This document shows positions 19,363-28,504 of a stretch of DNA of 64,000 nt, one piece after another (the stretch's first letter is position 1; every line of letters begins with the position of its first letter). This DNA is from Tistrella mobilis (GTDB lineage Bacteria > Pseudomonadota > Alphaproteobacteria > Tistrellales > Tistrellaceae). The notes under the pieces are model-generated. The model saw only the letters and a program-made list of their open reading frames with translations. It was not told the DNA's origin and searched no databases. The DNA is taken from assembly GCF_041468085.1 (NCBI RefSeq), contig NZ_CP121017.1, positions 3,719,501-3,783,500 on the forward strand, in the 5' to 3' direction. A program made the translations under genes and the position numbers.

Positions 19363-20459
19363 ACGGCCTCCGGCACATTGGCTGCGCGAAACGCGCCTTC
19401 ATAGGCGGCGATCTGGTCCATCGTGATGTCCCAGACCGGCCTGCCTTCCGACCAGGCCTTGTACCAGCCGACGGTCTCACGCATCGTGTCTTCGAAGCGC
19501 CAGGCCGGCCACCAGCCCAGAATATTGTTGGACTTGTCGCAATTGAGCCGCAGCAGATGGGCTTCATGCTTCGCATCGGTCGCCGGCGCCACCTCGACCG
19601 ATCCCTTGCCCCAATGCGCCACAACCGCCTCTGCAAGCCGGATCACCGGCTGACAGTCGCGCGCCGACGGGCCGAAATTCCAGCCCTCACCGGTCTCGAT
19701 CCCGCGGGCGCCGGTCATCAGCTTCGAGGCAACCATCATGTAACCGCCCAGCGGCTCCAGCACGTGCTGCCAGGGGCGCACGGCGGTGGGGTTGCGCAGG
19801 AAGACCGGCTCGCCCCGCTCGATCGCCCGGATGCAGTCCGGGATGATCCGGTCCGCCGCCCAGTCGCCGCCACCGACCACATTGCCGGCACGCACCGACG
19901 CCGACAGAATGCCTGCCGGGTTCAGGAAGGACTGGGCATAGGCGTGGAACACCAGCTCGGCCGCCCCCTTGGAGGCGCTGTAAGGATCGCGGCCGCCCAT
20001 CGGGTCGTTCTCGCGATACCCCCAGATCCATTCCTTGTTGTCGTAGGCCTTGTCGGAGGTGATGTTGATCACGACCTTCACGCCGCCGACGCGCCGCACG
20101 GCATCCAGCACATGGACCGTGCCCATGACATTGGTGTCGAAGGTCTCGACCGGCTCGTCATAGGAATAGCGGACCAGAGCCTGGGCAGCCATGTGGAACA
20201 CGATCTCGGGCTTCGCCGCCTCGACCGCCGCCATCACGGCTGCGGGGTCGCGCAGATCACCGACGATGTGCCGCATCCGCCCTTCCAGCCCCAGAAGGTC
20301 GAAATGGCAGGGGCTGGTCGCCGGTGGCAGCGCGAAGCCGGTGACATCGGCCCCGAGCTTCAGCAGCCAGGCACAGAGCCAGCTTCCCTTGAAGCCGGTA
20401 TGGCCGGTCACCAGCACGCGGCGCCCGGCAAACACATTCTCGAACGGCAGATCGCTCAT
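19359..20459 (-). CDS. rfbG: CDP-glucose 4,6-dehydratase
   Basis: The 366-residue extended SDR converts CDP-glucose to CDP-4-keto-6-deoxyglucose. It shows RRVLVTGHTGFKGSWLCAWL, with the HTGFKG variant of the nucleotide-binding loop that is characteristic of CDP-glucose dehydratases, plus FHMAAQALVRYSYDEP, ITSDKAYDN and DPYSASKGAAEL (Tyr-x-x-x-Lys). The ATG at 20459 is preceded by GGAAG; an upstream in-frame start at 20555 adds a Pro/Gly-rich non-conserved segment. It follows rfbF and overlaps the RmlC-like gene, so the three form a CDP-6-deoxyhexose operon. Confidence 0.92.
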   Translation of the reverse strand: MSDLPFENVFAGRRVLVTGHTGFKGSWLCAWLLKLGADVTGFALPPATSPCHFDLLGLEGRMRHIVGDLRDPAAVMAAVEAAKPEIVFHMAAQALVRYSYDEPVETFDTNVMGTVHVLDAVRRVGGVKVVINITSDKAYDNKEWIWGYRENDPMGGRDPYSASKGAAELVFHAYAQSFLNPAGILSASVRAGNVVGGGDWAADRIIPDCIRAIERGEPVFLRNPTAVRPWQHVLEPLGGYMMVASKLMTGARGIETGEGWNFGPSARDCQPVIRLAEAVVAHWGKGSVEVAPATDAKHEAHLLRLNCDKSNNILGWWPAWRFEDTMRETVGWYKAWSEGRPVWDITMDQIAAYEGAFRAANVPEAV

Positions 20460-20561
20460 CTCGCTTCCATCACCTGCAGTCGGAGACGGATGTCGCAGAT
20501 CCGCCCCATCCGATGCACCGCATGACACGGCCGGTGCCCCGGGGCCCGGCCGCATCCCGGG

Positions 20562-21359
20562 TCAATCCTTATAGGCCCAGGGCGCCTTGCCCTGTTCCCA
20601 CAATGCGGTCAGATGCTCGCGGTCACGCTGCGTATCCATGCACTGCCAGAAGCCCGGGTGCTTGTAGACATGCAGACCACCATCGGCGGCCAGCCGCGAC
20701 AGCGGCGCCTGCTCCAGCACCAGCGAGGGATCGGTCGACAGGTAGTTGCGGAAGTCGCGATTGAAGAAGAAGAACCCGCCATTGATCCAGGCATGGGTGA
20801 TCTCGGGCTTCTCCGCGAAGGAGAGCAGACGATCGCCTTCCATGTTGAACTCGCCGAAGCGGGAGGGCGGGTTCACGCCAAGCACCGTGCCGGTCTTGCC
20901 ATGCGCCTGATGGAAGGCCAGCTCCGCCGCCAGATCGACATCGGTCACGCCGTCGCCATAGGTGACGGCGAAGGTCTTGGCATCGCCGATATACCGATCG
21001 AAAGCCATGGCGATGCGCGCGCCGGTCATCGTCTTCTCGCCGGTATAGGCCAGCGTCACTTCCCAATCACAATCGTGATTGATCTGGTGATAAGAAACGC
21101 TGTTATCGACGAGATTGACCGTCGCGTCGCTATTCATGGAATAAAAGTTCAGGAAGTAATTCCGGATCACTTCCGACTTGTAGCCCATGCACAGCACAAA
21201 TTTACGGAAGCCGAAATGCGAATAGGTCCGCATGATGTGCCAGATGATCGGCTTGTCGCCCACCGGAACCATCGGTTTCGGTCGGAATTCGGTTTCTTCC
21301 TTGATGCGCGTGCCAAGCCCGCCACAAAGGATGAAAACAGGAACTGAAGAAGGAGTCAT
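20562..21359 (-). CDS. rfbF: Glucose-1-phosphate cytidylyltransferase
   Basis: The 265-residue product makes CDP-glucose from CTP and glucose 1-phosphate, the first step of CDP-6-deoxyhexose synthesis. It has FILCGGLGTRIKEET, RPKPMVPVGDKPIIWHIM and VTYGDGVTDVDL, all diagnostic for RfbF. The start is the ATG at 21359; the upstream extension to 21509 is not conserved. Base composition changes within the gene. The 5' part (21060-21359) is AT-rich (45% GC in the line at 21121), whereas the 3' part is 67% in the line at 20881. This again suggests recombination inside a gene. Confidence 0.93.
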   Translation of the reverse strand: MTPSSVPVFILCGGLGTRIKEETEFRPKPMVPVGDKPIIWHIMRTYSHFGFRKFVLCMGYKSEVIRNYFLNFYSMNSDATVNLVDNSVSYHQINHDCDWEVTLAYTGEKTMTGARIAMAFDRYIGDAKTFAVTYGDGVTDVDLAAELAFHQAHGKTGTVLGVNPPSRFGEFNMEGDRLLSFAEKPEITHAWINGGFFFFNRDFRNYLSTDPSLVLEQAPLSRLAADGGLHVYKHPGFWQCMDTQRDREHLTALWEQGKAPWAYKD

Positions 21360-21546
21360 GATAGCGGTCTTGTCGCCTCTATGAAGCCGCACATGCGCGT
21401 ATCTCGTCCGGCAGGGGCCGGACCCATCGGCATTGGCGGTCGTTCGCTCCGATCGTGCCTGTTCCGTATACCATGCCAACGGCGCTGTCACAAGCCGCAC
21501 GCATGACAACGCAGTTGCGGGATCTCTTTGATATTTCAGAATGTTT

Positions 21547-21582
21547 ACGGCCGGAGATCAACAGATTTCGATCTCCGGCCGT
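21547..21582. terminator. Perfect 13-bp hairpin between yjbH and rfbF
   Basis: The arms acggccggagatc (21547-21559) and gatctccggccgt (21570-21582) are exact inverted repeats with a 10-base loop. The hairpin lies 70 bases past the yjbH stop and 190 bases before the rfbF start on the minus strand. No T-tract follows on either strand, so it may be an attenuator, an RNA-stabilising stem, or a factor-dependent terminator rather than a classical one. Confidence 0.55.
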
Positions 21583-21652
21583 GGCAAATTGCGGGCACAG
21601 ATGCAATGTATGATTAACAGCCCGGGCCCTAAAGGCCCAAGATGCTGAGGGG

Positions 21653-24214
21653 TCAGTCCATCAGACCAGGCCAGTACCGAGAGGTGTTCTCCGCGTCATA
21701 CCCCCCAACCCGGCCAATGAGAGCGCTGGAGCGGTTGAGCTGAGCGCCGCCATCACGGGTGACCGGCCGATAGGTCAGACCGAACCGGGTTTTGGTCGGT
21801 CGGGTCGAATAGATGTCCAGCGGGATGCTCAGGAAAAATCCCTTGTCGAAGCTGCCTTCACCGAATTCCGCGGCTGATACGTCAGTAACGGTCGCAAAAA
21901 CGCCTGCACGGATGCCACTGTCGAATTCACGCGACAGCTCGAAGGTCGCCCCCCAATCCTTCGCCAGATATCGCCCGGCCCGCACTGATCCGTTCAGGTT
22001 CCAGAACGGTAGCTCATAATAAACGCCTACATGTCCCGTGACTGTACTGTAGTCCAGGAAGCTGAACATCCCATCATAGTCACGCTGCTTGACCCAATTA
22101 ACATCAATGCCGTAAGCCCATGGCGATCCCACCTCCTTGTAAAGCATCTCGCCACCGACACCACCGAACATTTCTTCCAACAAACCGGCATAGGCTGTGG
22201 CATAAAGTCCAGGTGCGAAGGATGTATAATAAGCTCCCTGCAACCGACCTATCCAGGCCTCACCTTCTTTGAGGTAATCCTTAATAGCACTACGTACATG
22301 TGGCAGCTGGCTATCGGACTCGAGTGTCAGATCATCATAATTATTAGTAATATTCAGCCCCGCATATCCATCAATTTCGGTGTTAGGAGAGGGGCGGATG
22401 GATGCCTGGGCACGCATGTAGAGCTGATAGATCAGGAAGGCGTCCGGCCCGCCGATCTGCTGCCTCGTTCTTGGGGCAATTGACCAGTCGAACCCCGGAT
22501 ACTGCGACTGATTCAGAACAGCATCATCCCGTGGCGGCGCCGCCTGCGCGACGGTGCTCTGATGCCAGATTTCTTCAGGAGTCGCCTCATCTTCCGACAG
22601 CCGCTCGATATGAGTCCGCAGGACAGTGAGTTCCAGAACCGGCAAGCCGTCGTCGCCGAGTACCATGGTCAGACGTTCTACTCGCGGCGGCATCACCTGG
22701 GTTGCCACACGAGCAGCCCGACCGGCTGATGTCACAAAATTTCGGAAAGGCATATTTCCTATAAAGAGGCGAACAGTGTCCCCCTGTAGCTCCATCCGAT
22801 CGATTACGACGTCATTCTCCTCTGCGGCCGCGAACAGGCGCCGGGCCAACGCTTCGGTTTCCGCAGACTCTTGCTGCGGGGTTGTGGCAGCGTATGGCCG
22901 GTCGACCGGCCTGGCATCAGCTTGTACAGCCCCGTTCCGGAGAAGCTCAGAACGCGAAGCCGTCCACGTGACCAGAGGGCGCCCGGCCGCCGAGAGAAGC
23001 CGCACCTCAACCGTCACAACATCCGCCGGCACAGCGCGCGCTGCCACCGCCGCGACATCCAGCGCATCGGCCATATCATGTCCGGGAAGCCCTCCCGTGA
23101 GATCAACCGATGCCCGATCATTCACAACGTCAAAACGCTGCACGACCATCTGCCGATCAGCCGCCGCCGCCCTGACACTCGCCTCCGCAAGCTCAGGAAG
23201 CCAGACGGCAGCCGTCGGCGCGGGATCGACTGGCCTGTCCGCGGGCACTCCTTCAGGTCCCTGGCGTCCCCGGAGGGCGACCTCAGGCGGGACCCCTTTG
23301 TCGAGCAGTGGATTAAAGCCGTTGTTAAAATCGGCGAACAGTGAAACACGCGCCATCGCTGTGGTTCCACGTTCGAAACCTGCCGCGAGCTGGACCCAAC
23401 TCGCGGGCTGCCAAGTGATCCCAAAGTTGAGCGGAATTTTAGGATCAAGATCCGACGTAGCCGGATCATTAGCATAATTGTTCGGGTCGTATTCAACGAT
23501 AAAACGCAAATCATCGCCGAGCAGGGGAACATCCCGCCAGAGGTAGCTTACACTGCCAAACAGAGCAATGGGGCCGGTGAAGAAGGCTGTACCGACCCCA
23601 CCCGGGGCATCTGCCCCGCCAACCCTGTTGTCGAAGCGATCAAAGAATACCCCTAGCGGATTGTCGAGATGCGCCCTTGTGCCCATGGCGCCAAATCCCA
23701 AGCCTCCACTGAGGTCAAAATCCCCGATACGCTTGGATGCCACAAAATATTCGGCGCCAAACAGGCCAGTACCACCGAGGTCACGGAAACCAACGGCAAT
23801 TTCTGGCCAGCTTTCGCTTTCCTGTGAGAGCCTTACCTTTAGATCAACACTTCGGTCTTTATAATCTTGCCCGTCTGCAAACCCATCAACCGGGCTGTAG
23901 GCACGGTCTGTAATACGCGTATATCGGAAAGTCCCTTCAAGCCAAGGCAGCGCCTGCAAATTAATGAAATAGCGATGGTAGGGAGAAACGATCGAAATGC
24001 CCGCCAGAAACTGGCCATCCTTACCGAAGCGGGCGGTTGGCGTCTGCACTGCACCGATGCCACCATAGTCAGACACGTTCGGCAGAACGATCTTCTCCCA
24101 TGGCTTCGGCTGCTCGCCAGCTTGCTGCGCGGCAGCCGGTTCCACGCTGACATTCGTAAGGATGGCGACCAACAGGACGTTGGCCGCCATCACGTATGCC
24201 TTTTGGCTCCTCAC
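21653..24214 (-). CDS. yjbH: YjbH/GfcD-like outer-membrane polysaccharide secretion protein
   Basis: The 853-residue product has a signal peptide (cleavage near EPAAAQQA) and the YjbH start LPNVSDYGGIGAVQTPTARF. It is rich in alternating beta-strand patterns ending in aromatic residues, as expected for an outer-membrane beta barrel (YjbH/GfcD family, linked to exopolysaccharide and group 4 capsule secretion in enterobacteria). The start is a GTG at 24214; an ATG at 24190 is also possible, but the GTG start gives the charged n-region. It directly follows the SLBB exporter gene with a 12-base gap. Partner YjbE- and YjbF-like genes are found at 53-54 kb. Confidence 0.8.
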   Translation of the reverse strand: MRSQKAYVMAANVLLVAILTNVSVEPAAAQQAGEQPKPWEKIVLPNVSDYGGIGAVQTPTARFGKDGQFLAGISIVSPYHRYFINLQALPWLEGTFRYTRITDRAYSPVDGFADGQDYKDRSVDLKVRLSQESESWPEIAVGFRDLGGTGLFGAEYFVASKRIGDFDLSGGLGFGAMGTRAHLDNPLGVFFDRFDNRVGGADAPGGVGTAFFTGPIALFGSVSYLWRDVPLLGDDLRFIVEYDPNNYANDPATSDLDPKIPLNFGITWQPASWVQLAAGFERGTTAMARVSLFADFNNGFNPLLDKGVPPEVALRGRQGPEGVPADRPVDPAPTAAVWLPELAEASVRAAAADRQMVVQRFDVVNDRASVDLTGGLPGHDMADALDVAAVAARAVPADVVTVEVRLLSAAGRPLVTWTASRSELLRNGAVQADARPVDRPYAATTPQQESAETEALARRLFAAAEENDVVIDRMELQGDTVRLFIGNMPFRNFVTSAGRAARVATQVMPPRVERLTMVLGDDGLPVLELTVLRTHIERLSEDEATPEEIWHQSTVAQAAPPRDDAVLNQSQYPGFDWSIAPRTRQQIGGPDAFLIYQLYMRAQASIRPSPNTEIDGYAGLNITNNYDDLTLESDSQLPHVRSAIKDYLKEGEAWIGRLQGAYYTSFAPGLYATAYAGLLEEMFGGVGGEMLYKEVGSPWAYGIDVNWVKQRDYDGMFSFLDYSTVTGHVGVYYELPFWNLNGSVRAGRYLAKDWGATFELSREFDSGIRAGVFATVTDVSAAEFGEGSFDKGFFLSIPLDIYSTRPTKTRFGLTYRPVTRDGGAQLNRSSALIGRVGGYDAENTSRYWPGLMD

Positions 24215-24226
24215 CGCCGTGCGGCC

Positions 24227-26932
24227 TCAATCCTGGATGGCGTTCAGAGAGGCTGCGGTCAAAGCCAAGCCGCTCAGGATACGGGTGACATCCGTGGTCA
24301 CAGCAAGGAAGTCGAAAGGCGCCAGATCACGAGGTATCACAATCATAGAGCCTGGAGGAACGTTAGCTTCGGTGGTTGACCACGAGCCCAAATCGACCGG
24401 CTGTGCCGCACCATTCGGCAAGACGATGAAGGCGCGCCCCTCGTCAGAGTCAAGCGAGTATCCCCCCGCCAGATTGACGTAGTCACTCGCACGCTGTCCG
24501 CTACGGAACTGCTGGGCGCCCGGATTGAGCACCTCACCAACGACGAGTACATAGTTGGGCCGCTTGGGAATGTTGATGGCGTCGCCTCCCTCCAGAACCG
24601 TATCCAGCTCAGGACGAGCGGCAAGTACCGCCGGATCAGCCTCGACAACGACGCGGCCATAGGGCTCGACAGTGGCCAGATCCTTGACCAGATCCCTCAT
24701 CACGCCCATCGCATCTGCCATGCCAGAGCTTGAGCCGGAGCGCTGCGACTGACGCGCAAGAAGGGAGACGATGCCCTTCTGAAGCTCGTCAGCGGTGCGT
24801 CGATTGGCTTGCCTTTCGAGATCGCGAACCCGATCACGCGTGAAAACCGCGCCGAAGGGATAGGCCTCGGAGGTCAATCCACCGGCGCGAGCCAGAAGCT
24901 CGGACAGGCGCTCGCCACGGGTGATGTCATATGCGCCTGGGCGAAGAACTTCCCCCCGGATGGAAACCAGCCCTTGCTCTCGCGTGGTGATCCGCGTCGC
25001 AACCCGGACGGTATCGCCGGGCCGAACCATGATGGAATCAAGGCTGACACGAGTCAGGTCGAGGAGTTCGCGGCGAATCTGGGTCGTCGTCGCCGCCACA
25101 TCCGCATCGTAGCGGCTGATTTCCACTTGGGAGATGTCGGCCGACCGCCCCAGTCCGCCGGCAGCATTGAGCATCATACGAAGCGTGACGGGCTGGGCGA
25201 TCGGATACAGCCCGGGCTTGCGCACATCGCCTGTCACCGCCGTCACATTTTCCAACAACAGCGGCAACAGAGTCGGGTACTGATCAAAAATGGGCGGACA
25301 ATTAACCGAGCCAGGCGCGTTCGTGGAGGTTCCGCCCTGAACCAGAAATTGCCGGGCACTAAGGAAACTGTCTGCACGGGTCTTACGAACCAGACTGGAC
25401 AGGGATGCCAGAGCGGGGCATGCGCCGCCAGAGTTGGCAAGTGCTTCCGCAACCGGTGGCGTCGAAAGGAACGTGATATCGCCAGCGCCCAGAACAATAA
25501 AGCGATCGCCGGAGGCAAGCGTCATATCCTGGTTGCCATTGATGACATTGACGAGATCAACTGGCGTGAACAGGGGCAAAAGAGTACTTGGATCGCGCGT
25601 GCGAATAACGGCGAAAGGCAAATAGGGCGACCCACTCAGCAGGTCGAGGTTCGACAGGAGGGACTTCAGGCTTCCCTTGTCGTCAAGCGCCCTTGGTCCA
25701 GGTGTCGAAACACTGCCCTCGACCACAATCGTTCCGCCGACGACGTTACGGTCGATAAAGACCTGCAGAATTTCACCGCGCTGCAAGGTGCCGGACCGCG
25801 CATCCGCGCTCGTCACCGACTGGACGCCCTCACTATCAAACGCAATGCGCATAATGCGGTTGCCAGCAGGACGCAGAGGCCCACCGGCCAACTTCATTGC
25901 TTCACTGACCGCCATTGACGAGCGACCAGGCGCAGTCTCGAAAATCGCCGGACGAGCCACATCGCCATCGACGGCCACCGTCGGACCGAGCAGAGGCACA
26001 ACGATCCGGTCGCCGTCCTGGAGAGGCAGCGTAGCGCCGCCACCAGCCCCGATCAGATAGTCGTACAGATCAACCGGGATGCGTTCGCCATTCGCCCGGA
26101 CCAGTTCGATGCGACGAAGGGATCCGGAACGCAGTACGCCGCCCGCGGCACCAATTGCATCGACCACGGTCCCGAAGCTGTTCACCGGCCGCAGTCCCGG
26201 GCGGAACACTTCGCCAAGCACGGAAATGCTGATCAGACGTACGCTGCCGACAGTGACGAAGACCCGACTGCCCACCATGCTTTCGCCAGTCACCTGCTGC
26301 AGCCGGTTGCGAAGATCCGCCACGGTCGAGCCGACGGCCTTGATCGGTGGCGTTTCGGGAAGAACGATGTCGCCATCGCGATTCACCTGAACGCTGACTG
26401 TCCGTGAAATCTGGCCGCGATAGGTGACAATGAGTTCGTCGCCAATACCCAGAACATAGTCGGGGCTGATCTCTCCGGAGGTGATCGGAGCCCGCTGCGA
26501 CTGACGAAACACGCGGTATCCATACTGGCTGATCGCGCGCCCGGTGCGAAGCGCATAGTCCCGTTCGATAGATGACGGGTTACCCGCAAGACCCAGACGC
26601 TGATCGTCCGCATCTTCCTCAGTGGCACTTCGCCGTTTGGTGTCTTCGTCTTCGTCTGCCTCTTCTGATCGATCTCCGGCTTCCGGATCTAGAGAGGTGT
26701 CAGCCGTCCCGTCGGAGGGATCAACATTGGAGCCGCCGCTGTTCTGCAGCGCCTGCGTCGCCGATTCGATCTGACTTTGCAGATCCAGCAGCGTTTGTGC
26801 ACCAGACTGCCCGGGAGCGAGGAGCGTCAAGGCTCCAACTGCCACCACAGCCACCGCATTAGCAAGGTGCCGGACGGCGTGGCCAGATCTCACACGGAGG
26901 ATTTCGCGAAGCGAAGCGGAGTCGAGGATCAT
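24227..26932 (-). CDS. Multi-SLBB polysaccharide export protein
   Basis: The 901-residue product has a signal peptide ending near GQSGAQT, then a long acidic linker. A polysaccharide-export N-domain follows (PDYVLGIGDELIVTYRG, VNRDGDIVLPETPPIKAVG), then several SLBB repeats such as SVLGEVFRPGLRPVNSFG, VVEGSVSTPGPRALDD, VTGDVRKPGLYPI, SIRGEVLRPGAYDIT and VVGEVLNPGAQQFRS. Wza-like proteins are about 380 residues with two repeats, so this is a large multi-repeat form. It probably forms or lines the periplasmic and outer-membrane path of the polymer. I see no lipobox Cys. It is transcribed just ahead of yjbH. Confidence 0.85.
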   Translation of the reverse strand: MILDSASLREILRVRSGHAVRHLANAVAVVAVGALTLLAPGQSGAQTLLDLQSQIESATQALQNSGGSNVDPSDGTADTSLDPEAGDRSEEADEDEDTKRRSATEEDADDQRLGLAGNPSSIERDYALRTGRAISQYGYRVFRQSQRAPITSGEISPDYVLGIGDELIVTYRGQISRTVSVQVNRDGDIVLPETPPIKAVGSTVADLRNRLQQVTGESMVGSRVFVTVGSVRLISISVLGEVFRPGLRPVNSFGTVVDAIGAAGGVLRSGSLRRIELVRANGERIPVDLYDYLIGAGGGATLPLQDGDRIVVPLLGPTVAVDGDVARPAIFETAPGRSSMAVSEAMKLAGGPLRPAGNRIMRIAFDSEGVQSVTSADARSGTLQRGEILQVFIDRNVVGGTIVVEGSVSTPGPRALDDKGSLKSLLSNLDLLSGSPYLPFAVIRTRDPSTLLPLFTPVDLVNVINGNQDMTLASGDRFIVLGAGDITFLSTPPVAEALANSGGACPALASLSSLVRKTRADSFLSARQFLVQGGTSTNAPGSVNCPPIFDQYPTLLPLLLENVTAVTGDVRKPGLYPIAQPVTLRMMLNAAGGLGRSADISQVEISRYDADVAATTTQIRRELLDLTRVSLDSIMVRPGDTVRVATRITTREQGLVSIRGEVLRPGAYDITRGERLSELLARAGGLTSEAYPFGAVFTRDRVRDLERQANRRTADELQKGIVSLLARQSQRSGSSSGMADAMGVMRDLVKDLATVEPYGRVVVEADPAVLAARPELDTVLEGGDAINIPKRPNYVLVVGEVLNPGAQQFRSGQRASDYVNLAGGYSLDSDEGRAFIVLPNGAAQPVDLGSWSTTEANVPPGSMIVIPRDLAPFDFLAVTTDVTRILSGLALTAASLNAIQD

Positions 26933-26954
26933 GCTACGTCCCGTGGCAGATTCG

Positions 26955-26983
26955 ATGCTATGTTATGGATTTCTATTACTCAA
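26955..26983 (-). promoter_or_regulatory. Candidate sigma-70 promoter of the SLBB-yjbH pair
   Basis: On the minus strand TTGAGT (26978-26983) and TAGCAT (26955-26960) are separated by 17 bases, 23 bases before the SLBB start codon. The distance would leave a short leader. It is a weak match and is offered as a candidate only. Confidence 0.35.
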
Positions 26984-27146
26984 GTCGTGAGGGGGGTCCG
27001 TCGATGCTGCCTGGGCACCCTCGAACGTGACACCTCGCCGGCTGCACGTGAGCGCTGACACCCTAGCATATGCTGGCGGATCAGCAATGTGGTAAAAGAT
27101 CACTATTGTGCAGCGCAGCAGAAATTCGGCGACAGGCTTTGATCTC

Positions 27147-28499
27147 CTACAGGCTCCAGTAGTTGACAGACGGATCACGCTGTGCAGTTCGGTAGAGCCC
27201 TTTTGGATCCGCCATCATTCCTCCAGGAGAGACGAGACGGAAGATCGCTTCTGACGATCGGTCAAGAAAAACCCGATGTCCGACTGCCATTATTACAAGA
27301 TCAAACGTCTCTTCCGGCCAGCCTATTGCCTCAACAGCCTGTCTAGACGCCAACTCCTGAGGTGCGAACCACGGATCGTGTACCTTGACATCAAAACCAT
27401 GGCGAGAGAGCCGATGGATTAGCTGGGGAATCCGCGAATTTCGCAGATCCGGAACATCTTCCTTAAACGTGGCCCCGAGAACCAGAACCGTCGGACGAAG
27501 GATTGGCCGGACGACCTCGCGGAAGCGGAAGGCAATGCGATCAGCCATCTCATCTGCCATGTGATCGTTAAGGCGGCGGCCGGCGAGTATAACCTCGGGC
27601 TGATGACCGATCATTTGCGACAGGTGGCTGAGATAGTAGGGATCGACACCGATGCAGTGCCCTCCGACCAGGCCCGGCTTGAAATCGAGGAAGTTCCACT
27701 TCGTACGGGCCGCATCGAGCACATCATGGACCGACAAACCGATCCGCTCGCAGATCAGCGCCACTTCGTTCACGAAAGCGATGTTGATGTCACGCTGGGC
27801 ATTCTCAATCGCTTTCGCCGCTTCTGCCGCCCGGATTGATGGAGCGACATGGATCAACCCGCCGTTGAGCAAGCCATACAAGCGGCTGAGCGCCTCGGTG
27901 AGCGCCCTCCCCTGCCCGGACACGACTTTCACGATTGTATCAACGCGATGTGACCGATCTCCGGGATTGATCCGTTCCGGGGAGTAGCCGAGCATCACGT
28001 CGCGGCCCACCACCAGTCCCGAAGCCGTAGCCAGGGCGGGACCGCATATGTCTTCAGTCACGCCGGGATAAACCGTGCTCTCAAACACGACCACGCTCCC
28101 GGCTCGCAACCGCGGCCCCAGAATCGCACACGCCGAGAGCAACGGGCCGAGATCAGGCCGCCTGTCCGGTGTGATTGGAGTGGGGACGCACACCATGATA
28201 ATCCGGGCCTCCGAAAGACGATCCGGATCAGCCGTCGGCGTCAGCCCGCATGTCAATGCCCGCTGCAGGTCGGGGGGCGAAACCTCGCCGGTCTCATCCG
28301 TCCCGGACCGAATACGAGCAATCCGATGGGCATCCAGGTCATATCCGATAACGCGCCGACCGTGCAGAGCAAACGCCACGGCCAGAGGCAGCCCGACATA
28401 ACCGAGACCAATCACCCCCAGAACTGCCGTTTCAGGGTCCGCCTGTTCGAAGATCGGGAGCAGGAACGGATCGTCCGCCGTCGATTCGCCAACATCCAT
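27147..28499 (-). CDS. UDP-sugar 6-dehydrogenase, UDP-HexNAc (TviB/WbpA) type
   Basis: The 450-residue NAD-dependent enzyme oxidises C6 of a UDP-sugar to a uronic acid. It has GVIGLGYVGLPLAVAFA, VFESTVYPGVTED, SPERINPGDRSHR and the catalytic Cys in VGGHCIGVDPYYL. GGHCIGVDPYYL and the SPERINPGD block are more like UDP-N-acetylhexosamine dehydrogenases (TviB, WbpA, WecC) than UDP-glucose dehydrogenases. The ATG at 28499 (MDVGEST) lies six bases past the stop of the upstream epimerase gene. Together they make a UDP-uronate precursor for the polysaccharide. Confidence 0.85.
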   Translation of the reverse strand: MDVGESTADDPFLLPIFEQADPETAVLGVIGLGYVGLPLAVAFALHGRRVIGYDLDAHRIARIRSGTDETGEVSPPDLQRALTCGLTPTADPDRLSEARIIMVCVPTPITPDRRPDLGPLLSACAILGPRLRAGSVVVFESTVYPGVTEDICGPALATASGLVVGRDVMLGYSPERINPGDRSHRVDTIVKVVSGQGRALTEALSRLYGLLNGGLIHVAPSIRAAEAAKAIENAQRDINIAFVNEVALICERIGLSVHDVLDAARTKWNFLDFKPGLVGGHCIGVDPYYLSHLSQMIGHQPEVILAGRRLNDHMADEMADRIAFRFREVVRPILRPTVLVLGATFKEDVPDLRNSRIPQLIHRLSRHGFDVKVHDPWFAPQELASRQAVEAIGWPEETFDLVIMAVGHRVFLDRSSEAIFRLVSPGGMMADPKGLYRTAQRDPSVNYWSL

Positions 28500-28504
28500 C
28501 TTGA

